DNA from: Clostridia bacterium
GTDB taxonomy: Bacteria > Bacillota > Clostridia > Christensenellales > Aristaeellaceae
Reading direction: 5' to 3'
NCBI GenBank assembly: GCA_017502305.1
Contig: JAFVVG010000014.1
Location: 62,001-126,000 of the forward strand
Length of the DNA: 64,000 bases
The position numbers and the translations under genes are program-made. Below, one piece after another: positions 7,974 through 16,825 of the stretch; position 1 is the stretch's first letter, and each line of letters opens with the position of its first letter. The notes below the pieces were generated by a model, which ran no database searches, was not told where the DNA came from, and was given only the letters and a program-made list of their open reading frames with translations.

Positions 7974-8579
7974 TTATTTGCCGCGTTCATAACGGATCAC
8001 AGCGCTGGAATTGGCAGATGTCAGCCAGGAGGAGACGGTGTTGCCCATGGCTGCCAGGGTGTGCTGCCAGGCTTCGTCCGAAGAAGCATATTCATTCACA
8101 CAGCGTTCTCTGCAAAGGTTCAGTTCATCCTCCAGCAGCTTCTGCCGGCGTTCTTCGGTAAGCGGATACCAGAAATCGTTCTTTTCCACCTGATCAGGCG
8201 TGAGACTGTCGGAAAGGATCTCCAGAGGCGGCAGCGTCAAGGTAATGGTGTTGCCACGAACCTTCATCTGTACTTTGCTCAGATCAATGCCAACGCTGGC
8301 GCGGTAGGTATATTTCATGGTCACACTCTGCACCTCGCCAAGAAAGAGAGCGTTTGTGCTGGAGTTCATGATGCCTTCGTCAACAATGACGTTCGTTTCC
8401 AGGCGGGCACTGCTTTTCATCTCGTGGGAAAGCAGCAGCGATGTGTTCAGCGCGGCTCCGCTGAGATCAGGCAAAACAGCAGACGCAAGACGGGAGGCAT
8501 AGGGGAGCAGAATAACGACAAGAATAATCGAGATGACGGCAGCAAGAATACGCGTCAGCCATCGAAGGAAGCCTTTCAT
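7974..8579 (-). CDS. DUF4230 family membrane-anchored protein
   Basis: The 201-residue protein has one N-terminal membrane segment (LAAVISIILVVILLPYA, about residues 12-28) and an extracytoplasmic domain resembling DUF4230, including ARLETNVIVDEGI and a beta-rich VGIDLSKVQMKVRGNTITLTLPP-type core. Function is unknown for the family. The ATG at 8579 overlaps the stop of the upstream small membrane gene (ATGA), so the two are translationally coupled. An in-frame extension upstream is not supported by any ribosome site. Confidence 0.75.
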   Translation of the reverse strand: MKGFLRWLTRILAAVISIILVVILLPYASRLASAVLPDLSGAALNTSLLLSHEMKSSARLETNVIVDEGIMNSSTNALFLGEVQSVTMKYTYRASVGIDLSKVQMKVRGNTITLTLPPLEILSDSLTPDQVEKNDFWYPLTEERRQKLLEDELNLCRERCVNEYASSDEAWQHTLAAMGNTVSSWLTSANSSAVIRYERGK

Positions 8580-8890
8580 GCGGCACCTCCCATCCATTGG
8601 GGCAGCAGCACCAGCAGGGGAACGATGGCGTAGCGCATCAGCAGGACAAAGAGCGTCAGCGCACCGATGATCATCAGTACCGTGGACAACAAGGAGCGGC
8701 GCTTGCGGCGCTCCTTGCGGCGATGGCGGGACGGCTGCGCGGTCTTTGACTGCTGTATCGGCTGATAAACAGGCTGCACTTGCTGATAAACAACAGGCTG
8801 ATAGGTCTGCTGCACAGGCCTGGTGGTCTGAACCGGCTGAATGGACGGGTGCGACTGTGTGCGGAACTTCCGCTGGTAATTGGTGTTCAC
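8576..8890 (-). CDS. Small membrane protein with Gln/Pro/Val-rich N-terminus
   Basis: The product has about 104 residues: a QPV/YQP-rich N-terminal half (VQPVYQPIQQ and similar), a strongly basic patch RHRRKERRKRRS, then one or two hydrophobic segments reaching the C-terminus. The basic patch before the membrane part suggests a cytoplasmic N-terminus. GTG at 8890 has AGGAGG at 8 bases and is preferred over GTG 8896. The stop overlaps the start of the DUF4230 gene, implying a joint function. No family was recognised. Confidence 0.65.
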   Translation of the reverse strand: MNTNYQRKFRTQSHPSIQPVQTTRPVQQTYQPVVYQQVQPVYQPIQQSKTAQPSRHRRKERRKRRSLLSTVLMIIGALTLFVLLMRYAIVPLLVLLPQWMGGAA

Positions 8891-9016
8891 AGGCACTGCC
8901 TCCTTTCATGCGATACTTTATTATACGACAATTGTTTGCAAATTGCCATACTTATTTCGAAAAAATGTCATACCTTTTACAACATCATGCTGGTTGATAG
9001 GCTGGAAAAAAACATC

Positions 9017-9045
9017 TTGGTTTTTACAGGGAAAAATGATATGAT
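9017..9045 (+). promoter_or_regulatory. Promoter for rbgA-rnhB-yraN
   Basis: TTGGTT (9017-9022) and TATGAT (9040-9045) are spaced by 17 bases, 38 bases upstream of the rbgA start, in the divergent gap with the minus-strand operon. Confidence 0.6.
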
Positions 9046-9082
9046 ATCTTTGTATGACTATACGCATATGTTGAGGTGTATT

Positions 9083-9988
9083 ATGGACATTAACTGGTAT
9101 CCCGGACATATGGCCAAAGCCAAGCGGCTGTTGGCAGATCAGCTGGGCCGCGTGGACGTTGTGCTGGAATTGTGCGACGCACGGCTGCCCCATGCCAGCC
9201 GCAATCCGGATCTTGATAAGCTTATCGGCGGCAAGAAGCGAGTGCTTCTGCTCAACAAGGCCGACCTGGCCGATCCTCAGGCCACGTCCATGTGGCTGAA
9301 TGAGTTCCGCAAGCAGGGGCTGGACGTTGTCAGCTATAACGCCAACGCCGGCAAAGCCAAGGATGCTCTGGCCGTCATAGAACGTGCCGCCCGTGAAACC
9401 GTGGAGCGTGCTGCGCAGCGCGGCATCAAAAAGACGGTCCGCGCGATGGTAGTTGGTGTTCCCAATGTAGGCAAAAGCACCTTTACCAACAAGCTGCACG
9501 GCGGCAGCATTGCCAAGACCGGCGATCGTCCCGGTGTAACCCGCTCCAACCAGTGGGTGAGGATCAATCCGTATCTGGAACTGATGGATTCGCCTGGCCT
9601 TCTCTGGCCCAGGCTGGATGATCAGGTTGCCGCCCGCAGGCTGTGCTATATCGGCACAGTGAAGGACGACGTGGTGGACCTTGCCATGCTGACCATTCAC
9701 CTTCTGCAGGATATGCTGCAGGTGAAGCCTGAGGCGGTGCTGGAGCGTTTCCGCTTCACGGACGCGAGCCTTCGCGGGGAAGCATTGCTGGAGGCGGTGT
9801 GCAAGGGGCGCGGTTTTCTGATGAAAGGCGGCGTGTGCGATTATGACCGCTGCTGCTCTGTGGTGCTGGATGAGTTCCGTGCCGGCAAACTGGGGCGAAT
9901 CACCCTGGAGCTTCCCCGCAGGAATGAGAAGCCCCGCCTGACCATTCCCGGCGCAGGGGGCACGGAGGAAAACCATGGCGAAGATTGA
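9083..9988 (+). CDS. rbgA: Ribosome biogenesis GTPase RbgA (YlqF)
   Basis: RbgA is a circularly permuted GTPase that acts late in 50S subunit assembly. The G4 motif LLNKADLAD (about 57-65) comes before the G1 P-loop GVPNVGKSTFTNKL (about 127-140), and MDSPGLLWP is G3. This permuted order is diagnostic. Its 301 residues match the family. The ATG at 9083 follows GAGGTG; an in-frame extension back to 8780 crosses the promoter and is rejected. rnhB begins 14 bases before its stop, as in the Bacillus ylqF-rnhB pair. Confidence 0.95.
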   Translation: MDINWYPGHMAKAKRLLADQLGRVDVVLELCDARLPHASRNPDLDKLIGGKKRVLLLNKADLADPQATSMWLNEFRKQGLDVVSYNANAGKAKDALAVIERAARETVERAAQRGIKKTVRAMVVGVPNVGKSTFTNKLHGGSIAKTGDRPGVTRSNQWVRINPYLELMDSPGLLWPRLDDQVAARRLCYIGTVKDDVVDLAMLTIHLLQDMLQVKPEAVLERFRFTDASLRGEALLEAVCKGRGFLMKGGVCDYDRCCSVVLDEFRAGKLGRITLELPRRNEKPRLTIPGAGGTEENHGED

Positions 9989-10604
9989 TCGCGCGGAGAA
10001 GGTTCGTCTGCTGGCAGCGACGGATACTCCTTTCTGGAGCCAGGGGCTGGTGGTTGCCGGCATGGATGAGGTAGGCCGCGGACCGCTGGCAGGGAACGTG
10101 GTTGTTGCCTGTGTGGCCATGCCCAACGATCCTCTCATTGAATGGGTGGATGATTCCAAGAAGCTCAGCGAGAGCCGACGTGAGAAGGTGTACCAGCAGA
10201 TTCTGGATACGGCGCTGTACATTGGCGTCGGTCAGGCTACGCCGGAGGAAATTGATAAGATCAATATTCTCCAGGCCACCAAGAAAACAATGCGTCAGGC
10301 CGCGGATCAGGTTCCTGCAGACGTTTATCTGGTGGACGCCGTTACCAACCTGGGTCTCAAGGGCGTGGAGATCCCCATTATCAAAGGCGATGCCACCTCC
10401 TATTCCATTGCGGCTGCCAGCATCGTGGCAAAGGTGATCCGTGACAGGCAGATGATCCAGATGGACGAGATTTATCCCCAGTATGGCTTCGCCCGCAACA
10501 AAGGCTATGGCACGGCTGAGCATATTGCAGCGCTGAAGGAATATGGGCCTTGCCCGTATCACCGGCGCAGCTTTATCAGGAATTTTTGCGATGAAACAAT
10601 ATGA
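9975..10604 (+). CDS. rnhB: Ribonuclease HII
   Basis: RNase HII cuts the RNA strand of RNA/DNA hybrids and removes single ribonucleotides from DNA. The signature VVAGMDEVGRGPLAGNVVVA (about 24-43) carries the first Asp-Glu pair. YLVDAVTNLG and GDATSYSIAAASIVAKVIRD supply the later conserved residues, and YGFARNKGYGTAEH is the conserved C-terminal box. The 209-residue product starts inside the end of rbgA and overlaps yraN by 14 bases, so all three are one transcript. Confidence 0.95.
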   Translation: MAKIDRAEKVRLLAATDTPFWSQGLVVAGMDEVGRGPLAGNVVVACVAMPNDPLIEWVDDSKKLSESRREKVYQQILDTALYIGVGQATPEEIDKINILQATKKTMRQAADQVPADVYLVDAVTNLGLKGVEIPIIKGDATSYSIAAASIVAKVIRDRQMIQMDEIYPQYGFARNKGYGTAEHIAALKEYGPCPYHRRSFIRNFCDETI

Positions 10605-10944
10605 GAAAGGCCTGAACGGCGAGCAACAGGCCGAAGAGTATCTCTGTGGTTTGGGCATGCGATGCATGTACAAACGCTTCCGGGCAGAGGACGGGGAGAT
10701 TGACCTGATCATGCAGGATGGCGATACCATCGTCATGGTGGAGGTCAAATACCGGCCCAGGGGTTATGCCGGCGATGGTTTGTCGGCGGTCACGCCAGCC
10801 AAACAAAAACGGATGCTTCATGCCGCGCTGGCTTTTTTATCCCAGAGGGATTGGTTGAACCGCTCTGTTCGTTTTGATGTTGTGGAGATAACTTCCATGG
10901 GGGTTCTGCATATCCCCAACGCATTCATGCCCGGCATGTATTGA
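10591..10944 (+). CDS. YraN/UPF0102 family endonuclease-like protein
   Basis: This 117-residue protein of the restriction-endonuclease fold (UPF0102) is usually found next to rnhB. The core EDGEIDLIMQDGDTIVMVEV followed by KYR gives the D...ExK arrangement of the fold. The role is not settled; its placement among DNA-repair genes suggests DNA processing. The ATG at 10591 (MKQYEKGLNGE) is chosen because family members begin just before a G..GE motif; the longer open frame from 10543 lies within rnhB. Confidence 0.85.
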   Translation: MKQYEKGLNGEQQAEEYLCGLGMRCMYKRFRAEDGEIDLIMQDGDTIVMVEVKYRPRGYAGDGLSAVTPAKQKRMLHAALAFLSQRDWLNRSVRFDVVEITSMGVLHIPNAFMPGMY

Positions 10945-10977
10945 CCGGACGCATATATAAGGAGATGAGGTATCGTG

Positions 10978-13900
10978 ATGGGCAAAAACAGGCTTTGGAC
11001 AGCTCTGCTTGCTGTCATGATGATCGTGCTGATGCTGCCATGTGCGGCAATGGCTGAGGAAAACCTGCTGAAAAATCCTGGCTTTGAGGAGCTTGATAAG
11101 GACGGTATGCCCACAGGCTGGTATACCGACGCATATGTCTCCCAGACCGGCTATACCTCCTATGGCACAGCAGGTGGGAGCTACGAGGGCGAATACTGCG
11201 CTGTTGTGAACAATCACGGCATGAATGACGCCCGCTTTGCCCAGAAGGTCAGTGTGGAGCCCAACAGCCTGTACCTGCTTTCAGGCTGGATCAAGGTTGA
11301 CTCCATGCTGGACAGCGGCAAGGGAGCGAACCTCTCTATCAAGGATATTTATGTTTTTTCAGACAGCGTTTTTGAATCCGACAATGACTGGCATTATGTG
11401 GAGCTGTATGGTGAAACAGGCGAGGATCAGCATGACGTGACGGTCTTTGCCCGTGTTGGCGGATACAGCGGCGAGAGCCAGGGCAAGGCTTATTTTGACA
11501 ATCTCTCCCTGAAGAAGGTCGAGGGCATTCCCGGTGACGCCACGGCAAAGCTTTGGTTCAGCCGGAAGGTTACGACGCCCGCTGAGCCTGCGCAGGAACA
11601 AGCTGGCCAGGAAGCCAAGCCCTTTTGGCCGTGGCTGCTGGCCATTTCCTGTGCGTATCTGTTTGCCGGCTGGTGGATGACCGGCCAGACCATGCTTGAA
11701 CGCAGGAACCTGAAGGAAAAGAAGCATGCATCCGTTTTCTTCTGGATTGGTATGGCTCTTGCCCTTGCGGCGAGGATCATTGTTGCCATCAAGGTGGAAG
11801 GATATCAGGTGGATGTGAATTGCTTCCGTTCCTGGGGGCATACCATGAGCAGCGTGGGCGCATCCCAGTTCTATCAGTCCACAAGCTTCTGTGATTATAC
11901 ACCCGCATACATCTATGTCATGGGATTTGCCGACTGGCTGTCGAAAGCTCTGCCGGGCCTTTCCGATGCGTTTTATCACAAGCTCGTTCCCATGCTTTGC
12001 GATATGACAGGGGCTTATCTGCTCTATCGTTTTGCCCGTAAGGAAAAGTTCAGCCGCATGCAGGCGGAACTGATCGGCCTGTTTGTGGCGTTGAATCCGG
12101 CGATGTTCATCAACAGCGCCGCCTGGTGTCAGATCGACAGCGTATTGTGCCTTGGTCTGCTGCTGGTAGGCATGCTTGCCGTGCGCCGCAGATGGGCTGC
12201 GCTGATGCCCGTCTATATGCTGTGTGTGCTGATCAAACCCCAAGCGCTGATGCTTGGACCTCTGGGCCTTGTGGTTATTGTGCTGGAGTGGATCCGTCAC
12301 AAGGAAAAGACCCGGAAGATGCTGCTTGGCATCGGGCTGGCGATTGCTGTTGCAGCTGTGATCGTTTTGCCCTTTAGCGTCAACCAGCCCTTTGGATGGT
12401 TGATAGAAAAATACAAAGCAACGCTGGCTTCTTACCCCTACGCCACGGTTAACACAGCGAATTTTTACTATCTGTTCAATGCCAACTGGGTGGGAATCAA
12501 CAATCTATCCGGCTGGATGCCTGCTGCCTGTCTCGCGGCCATGACCCTTGGCTGGGGCGCTGTGATGTTCTTCAGACAGAAGGACGGAAAGCTCTTCTGG
12601 CTTGAGCCTGCGCTGATGGCGTGCTTTGCCGCTGCCTACATTGCCATGGCGTTCATGAATGTTTCCTGGGCTGTGCTGGGATACACCACCATGGGCCTCG
12701 CTTTTGCTGTGGTACTGCCCATGCTTCTTCGCAGTGGAAACATTCGTCATGTGCCCCTGCTGGGCGCTGTGCTGTTTATCATCCTCTATGTGCTGGGCGT
12801 TAAAATGCATGAGCGCTATCTATTCCCGGCGCTGTTCCTGCTGGCAGCCGCTTTTGTCCTCCACCGCGACAGAAGAACACTGCTTCTCCTGGCTGTGCTT
12901 TCCTGTACCATGCTCGTGAATGAAGGTATTGTGCTGGATAACTCCATCCGTCTGGGTTCCTCTCAGGGGCATTTGAACAACGATACCAAGCTGCTGGCGC
13001 AGATCCTTTCGGCAATCAACATCGCCTGCGTGTTCCTGGCAGTCTGGACGGCCCACGATGTCTGCGTACGCAAGCGGGAGGAAAAACTGGACGAGACACC
13101 CCGCACGCTGCTGCCTGTCAAAACGGTGGAGGATGATTGCCACGCTGTGCATTCTTTTGCAACCGATCACAAGCTGCATTGGAAGCCTCTTGACTGGGTG
13201 CTGATGCTGACGGTGACAGCCATCTACTCTGTAGTATGCTTGTGCAATCTTGGCAGCACCAAGGCTCCGCAGAACCCTTGGACATCCACGGCGTTCAATG
13301 AGGCTGTTGTTTTTGACCTGGGGGATATTCGCACCGATTTTACGATGCTCTATTATGGTCAGGTCAGCTACAGCGATTTCTCTGTAGCCGTCAGCCCTGA
13401 TGGGGAAACCTGGTCGGATGAGTATTGGGCTGAAATGCGCGAAGGACAGTGTTTCCGCTGGAAGTACCTGACGCCTGCCACCACCGGCAGCAACGGAGCA
13501 AGAAGCTACTCGCATCCTTATGATTACGATGATCTTCAGTATCTTACCGGACGCTATGTGCGCATTACCGCCCAGCAGCTTGGCCTGATTCTGAACGAAG
13601 TTGTATTCCGTGACGCGGCAGGGGAGCGGATCGAGGCGTCCGTTGCCCAGCGCCTCAACGCCAACGCGGAATCTCCGCTGTTGTCCGATCCTGCCAATCT
13701 GCTGGATGAGCAGGATACCATCGAAGGCAATCCCAGCTGGTATAATTCTACATATTTCGATGAGATCTACCATGCGCGAACTGCCTTTGAGCATCTGAAC
13801 GGTACCAAACCCTATGAAACCAGCCACCCCCCGCTGGGCAAGGTGATTATGAGCTGGTTTGTTGGGCTTTTCGGTATGACGCCCTTTGGCTGGCGCTTCG

Positions 13901-15084
13901 CAGGCGCCCTGGCGGGCATTCTGATGCTTCCTGCCATGTATATTCTTGGCAAACAGCTGACGAAGCGCACGGACATGGCCTTTGCCGCCATGACGCTGAT
14001 GGCCCTGGACTGCATGCATTTTACGCAGACAAGAATAGCTACCATCGATAGTTTCCCGGTTTTCTTCATCATTCTCAGCTATCTGTTTATGCTTCGCTTT
14101 ATGCAGCGGGATATTGTGCTGCAGCCCCTGAAAAAGATCCTGCCTGATCTGGCGCTCAGCGGCTTCTTCATGGGCTGCGGTTTCGCCAGCAAGTGGATTG
14201 GCGGTTATGCGGGCATTGGTCTGGCACTGCTGTATTTCTGGACGTGTATCCGGCACATTTGCCTGGGCTATCAGGCACGCAAGGCCATTAAAGCAGGCGA
14301 AACCAGCGAGGAACTTCGCGCACGAAGCGAAAAATCCCTGCGCCGTGTGATCGTTTTGTGTCTGTGGTGCCTGCTGCTGTTCGTTGTTATTCCTCTGGGG
14401 ATTTACCTGCTTTCCTATATCCCGTATTTCGCCTATGCTCACGTCGATGGTTTCGGCGATTTTGTGGGCAAGGTATGGGATGCTGCATTTGCCGAACGAT
14501 ACGGTATGCTGGATTATCACAGCGAACCCGGCCGTGGCATGGATCATCCCTTCTATTCGCCCTGGTACGAGTGGCCGCTGAACAAACGTCCCATGTATTA
14601 TTCCATGGCGCAGCTTATGCCCGAAGGCTACAACTCCTCCATTTTCTGCTTTGGCAATCCGGTGGTGTGGACGGCTGGTCTTATTGGCATTCTGGCGGTT
14701 GCTTTTGTCTGGGCCAAACGGCATCTGTACGCAAATGTGAAAAAGAACGACTCTATTTTGCATCTGTACAGCGAAAGCTGGGATATCGCTCCGGCATTTG
14801 TGCTTATCGGCCTTCTGGCCCAGTTTCTGCCCTGGGTGCTTGTGCCGCGCGGAACGTATATCTACCACTACTTTGCCAGCGTGCCCTTCCTGATTCTTGG
14901 CGTTATGCTTTTCCTTTACTGGACTGTCAGAAAAGTGCCGGTCGCAGGGCGTGTGGTACTAATTCTTCTGCTGGTTGCGGCTCTTGTATTGTTTATTGCA
15001 TTCTATCCCTATGCCAGCGGCGTTGTAACGCCTACCTGGTGGCTTGATTTTATGAAGCAATTCCTGCGGGTGTACTACATCTGA
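10978..15084 (+). CDS. Giant membrane protein with two GT-C glycosyltransferase modules (PMT family)
   Basis: The 1368-residue product has a signal-like segment ending at CAAMA, an extracytoplasmic carbohydrate-binding-like domain (about 28-185, starting ENLLKNPGFEE), and a first multi-spanning GT-C module (about 250-690) with a candidate catalytic loop Asp in GYQVDVNCFRSWGH. A discoidin/F5-8-like domain follows (about 760-890). The second GT-C module (about 915-1365) has the PMT/GT39 look: TYFDEIYHARTA, then SHPPLGKVI. The family transfers sugars from polyprenyl-phosphate donors to proteins or wall polymers. ATG 10978 has AAGGAG upstream; GTG 10975 is an alternative. It sits between yraN and yifB, a position normally without such a gene. 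Donor and acceptor are unknown. Confidence 0.85.
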   Translation: MGKNRLWTALLAVMMIVLMLPCAAMAEENLLKNPGFEELDKDGMPTGWYTDAYVSQTGYTSYGTAGGSYEGEYCAVVNNHGMNDARFAQKVSVEPNSLYLLSGWIKVDSMLDSGKGANLSIKDIYVFSDSVFESDNDWHYVELYGETGEDQHDVTVFARVGGYSGESQGKAYFDNLSLKKVEGIPGDATAKLWFSRKVTTPAEPAQEQAGQEAKPFWPWLLAISCAYLFAGWWMTGQTMLERRNLKEKKHASVFFWIGMALALAARIIVAIKVEGYQVDVNCFRSWGHTMSSVGASQFYQSTSFCDYTPAYIYVMGFADWLSKALPGLSDAFYHKLVPMLCDMTGAYLLYRFARKEKFSRMQAELIGLFVALNPAMFINSAAWCQIDSVLCLGLLLVGMLAVRRRWAALMPVYMLCVLIKPQALMLGPLGLVVIVLEWIRHKEKTRKMLLGIGLAIAVAAVIVLPFSVNQPFGWLIEKYKATLASYPYATVNTANFYYLFNANWVGINNLSGWMPAACLAAMTLGWGAVMFFRQKDGKLFWLEPALMACFAAAYIAMAFMNVSWAVLGYTTMGLAFAVVLPMLLRSGNIRHVPLLGAVLFIILYVLGVKMHERYLFPALFLLAAAFVLHRDRRTLLLLAVLSCTMLVNEGIVLDNSIRLGSSQGHLNNDTKLLAQILSAINIACVFLAVWTAHDVCVRKREEKLDETPRTLLPVKTVEDDCHAVHSFATDHKLHWKPLDWVLMLTVTAIYSVVCLCNLGSTKAPQNPWTSTAFNEAVVFDLGDIRTDFTMLYYGQVSYSDFSVAVSPDGETWSDEYWAEMREGQCFRWKYLTPATTGSNGARSYSHPYDYDDLQYLTGRYVRITAQQLGLILNEVVFRDAAGERIEASVAQRLNANAESPLLSDPANLLDEQDTIEGNPSWYNSTYFDEIYHARTAFEHLNGTKPYETSHPPLGKVIMSWFVGLFGMTPFGWRFAGALAGILMLPAMYILGKQLTKRTDMAFAAMTLMALDCMHFTQTRIATIDSFPVFFIILSYLFMLRFMQRDIVLQPLKKILPDLALSGFFMGCGFASKWIGGYAGIGLALLYFWTCIRHICLGYQARKAIKAGETSEELRARSEKSLRRVIVLCLWCLLLFVVIPLGIYLLSYIPYFAYAHVDGFGDFVGKVWDAAFAERYGMLDYHSEPGRGMDHPFYSPWYEWPLNKRPMYYSMAQLMPEGYNSSIFCFGNPVVWTAGLIGILAVAFVWAKRHLYANVKKNDSILHLYSESWDIAPAFVLIGLLAQFLPWVLVPRGTYIYHYFASVPFLILGVMLFLYWTVRKVPVAGRVVLILLLVAALVLFIAFYPYASGVVTPTWWLDFMKQFLRVYYI

Positions 15085-15106
15085 TTAAATTGAGGAGGGG
15101 AGCCTC

Positions 15107-16639
15107 ATGCTGGCAAGAACGCTTGGATATGGTCTGAGTGGTGTGAATGGGTTTGCAGTTAACGTGGAGGTCTACGCCGCCAATGGTATTCCTGCCCTGG
15201 AGATCATCGGACTGCCGGACGCATCCGTCAAAGAAAGCAGAGATCGTGTCAGCGCAGCGATTGTGAATTCCGGCTATGCCATGCCCATCGCCAGGCTGAC
15301 GGTCAACCTGGCTCCTGCTGATACAAAAAAAGCGGGACCGGCCTTTGACCTGCCGATTGCTGTAAGCATTCTGATGGCTTCACGCCAGCTGGAATCCATG
15401 GATCTGACCAGAACGCTGCTGCTGGGCGAACTATCCCTGGACGGAACGCTGCAGCCCGTGCGCGGTGCTTTGCCCATGGTCATCAGCGCCAGCGAACAGG
15501 GGATTGTGGATGTGATCCTTCCTGAGGGAAACGCCGCTGAGGTGGCATGCATCCAGGGCATTCGTGTTTATCCGGCACACAATCTTGCCCAGGTAGTTGA
15601 TCACCTGAAGGGTAAGGCGCACATCTCAGCGCAGGTGCAGCGCGGATATGACGAGATCCTCAGCGAAGCGCATTGTGCCGTCGATCTTTCCCAGGTCCAG
15701 GGCCAGCTCGGTGCCCGACGTGCCCTGGAGGTCGCCGCTGCAGGCGGACATAACATGCTGATGATTGGTGTGCCGGGTTCCGGTAAAACCATGCTGGCAC
15801 GCTGTCTTCCCGGGATTTTGCCTCCCTTGAACTTTGAAGAAGCTCTGGAAACAACGCGTATTCATTCCATTGCTGGCAAATTGTCGGCAGGACAAGGCCT
15901 GGTTGTTACCAGACCCTTCTGCGCACCGCACCACTCTGCTTCAGTTGCCTCCCTGATTGGCGGCGGTACGCACGCCAGGCCGGGTGAAGTCTCCATGGCC
16001 CATAATGGTGTGCTGTTTCTGGATGAACTTCCGGAATTCAGCCGGAACGCCCTTGAAGCCCTGCGTCAGCCTCTGGAGGATGGCGTTGTGTCGGTAACGC
16101 GAGTTCAGAATCAGGCGCAGTATCAATCCAGCTTTATGCTGGTTGCCAGCATGAATCCGTGCCCCTGCGGCTACTACGGTAGCAAACAAAGGGCATGCCG
16201 CTGCTCTCAGCACGAAATACGCCGTTATCTTGACAGGGTTTCCGGTCCTCTTCTGGACCGCATCGACATTCAGATTGAAGTGGATGCCGTCCCTGTAAAG
16301 GAGATCAACCAATCGCGACCTGCAGAATCCTCTGCGGTGGTGGCGGAACGTGTGCGCAAAACCCGTGAGACACAGCAGCTGCGGTATGCCAAGGATGGTA
16401 TTCACTGCAACGCTCAGCTTGATGCGAAACTCAGCAAACGTTACTGCGAGCTGACGCCCGATGCAACGCAGGTACTCCATATGGCAGTCGAGCGTATGGG
16501 CATGAGCATGCGCGCCTATGGCCGGGTGCTGAAGGTTGCAAGAACCATTGCCGATCTGGCCGGGGAAGAGAAGATTTCCACGGCGCATGTAGCTGAAGCC
16601 ATTCAATATCGCGAGCTTGATAACAAGTACTGGAAATGA
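15107..16639 (+). CDS. YifB/ComM-type Mg-chelatase-like AAA ATPase
   Basis: The N-terminal half is a Lon-protease-like ChlI domain (NVEVYAANGIPALEIIGLPD). The centre is an AAA+ domain with Walker A GVPGSGKTMLARCLPG (about 222-237) and Walker B VLFLDELPEF. The Cys-rich NPCPCGYYGSKQRACRCS motif is typical of YifB/ComM. ComM is a helicase that aids branch migration during natural transformation; here dprA follows 186 bases later, which fits a DNA-uptake or recombination role. The start follows GGAGGGGAG. The product is 510 residues, full length. Confidence 0.92.
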   Translation: MLARTLGYGLSGVNGFAVNVEVYAANGIPALEIIGLPDASVKESRDRVSAAIVNSGYAMPIARLTVNLAPADTKKAGPAFDLPIAVSILMASRQLESMDLTRTLLLGELSLDGTLQPVRGALPMVISASEQGIVDVILPEGNAAEVACIQGIRVYPAHNLAQVVDHLKGKAHISAQVQRGYDEILSEAHCAVDLSQVQGQLGARRALEVAAAGGHNMLMIGVPGSGKTMLARCLPGILPPLNFEEALETTRIHSIAGKLSAGQGLVVTRPFCAPHHSASVASLIGGGTHARPGEVSMAHNGVLFLDELPEFSRNALEALRQPLEDGVVSVTRVQNQAQYQSSFMLVASMNPCPCGYYGSKQRACRCSQHEIRRYLDRVSGPLLDRIDIQIEVDAVPVKEINQSRPAESSAVVAERVRKTRETQQLRYAKDGIHCNAQLDAKLSKRYCELTPDATQVLHMAVERMGMSMRAYGRVLKVARTIADLAGEEKISTAHVAEAIQYRELDNKYWK

Positions 16640-16645
16640 TTATTT

Positions 16646-16676
16646 TGCCTGCAGGTTGATTCTGCAGGCAGTTTTT
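16646..16676 (+). terminator. Intrinsic terminator after yifB
   Basis: Perfect 9-bp stem TGCCTGCAG (16646-16654) / CTGCAGGCA (16662-16670), followed by GTTTTTG. It separates yifB from dprA. Confidence 0.88.
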
Positions 16677-16708
16677 GTATAGAAATTCATGACGGTTATC
16701 AGAATAGA

Positions 16709-16737
16709 AGTTGATTTTTTCAGAAAGATGTGTTAGC
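16709..16737 (+). promoter_or_regulatory. Probable dprA promoter
   Basis: TTGATT (16709-16714) and TAGCAT lie 17 bases apart, just after the yifB terminator. About 55 bases further on, GGAAATG (16791-16797) and CATTTCC (16802-16808) form a 7-bp hairpin directly before the dprA ribosome site. Confidence 0.45.
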
Positions 16738-16825
16738 ATAAAGCGCGAACTGAGTTTTTCTTAAGAAACTTCGCAAACATGAATGAAATGGGAAATGCTA
16801 CCATTTCCTGCAAGGAGGGAAAACC

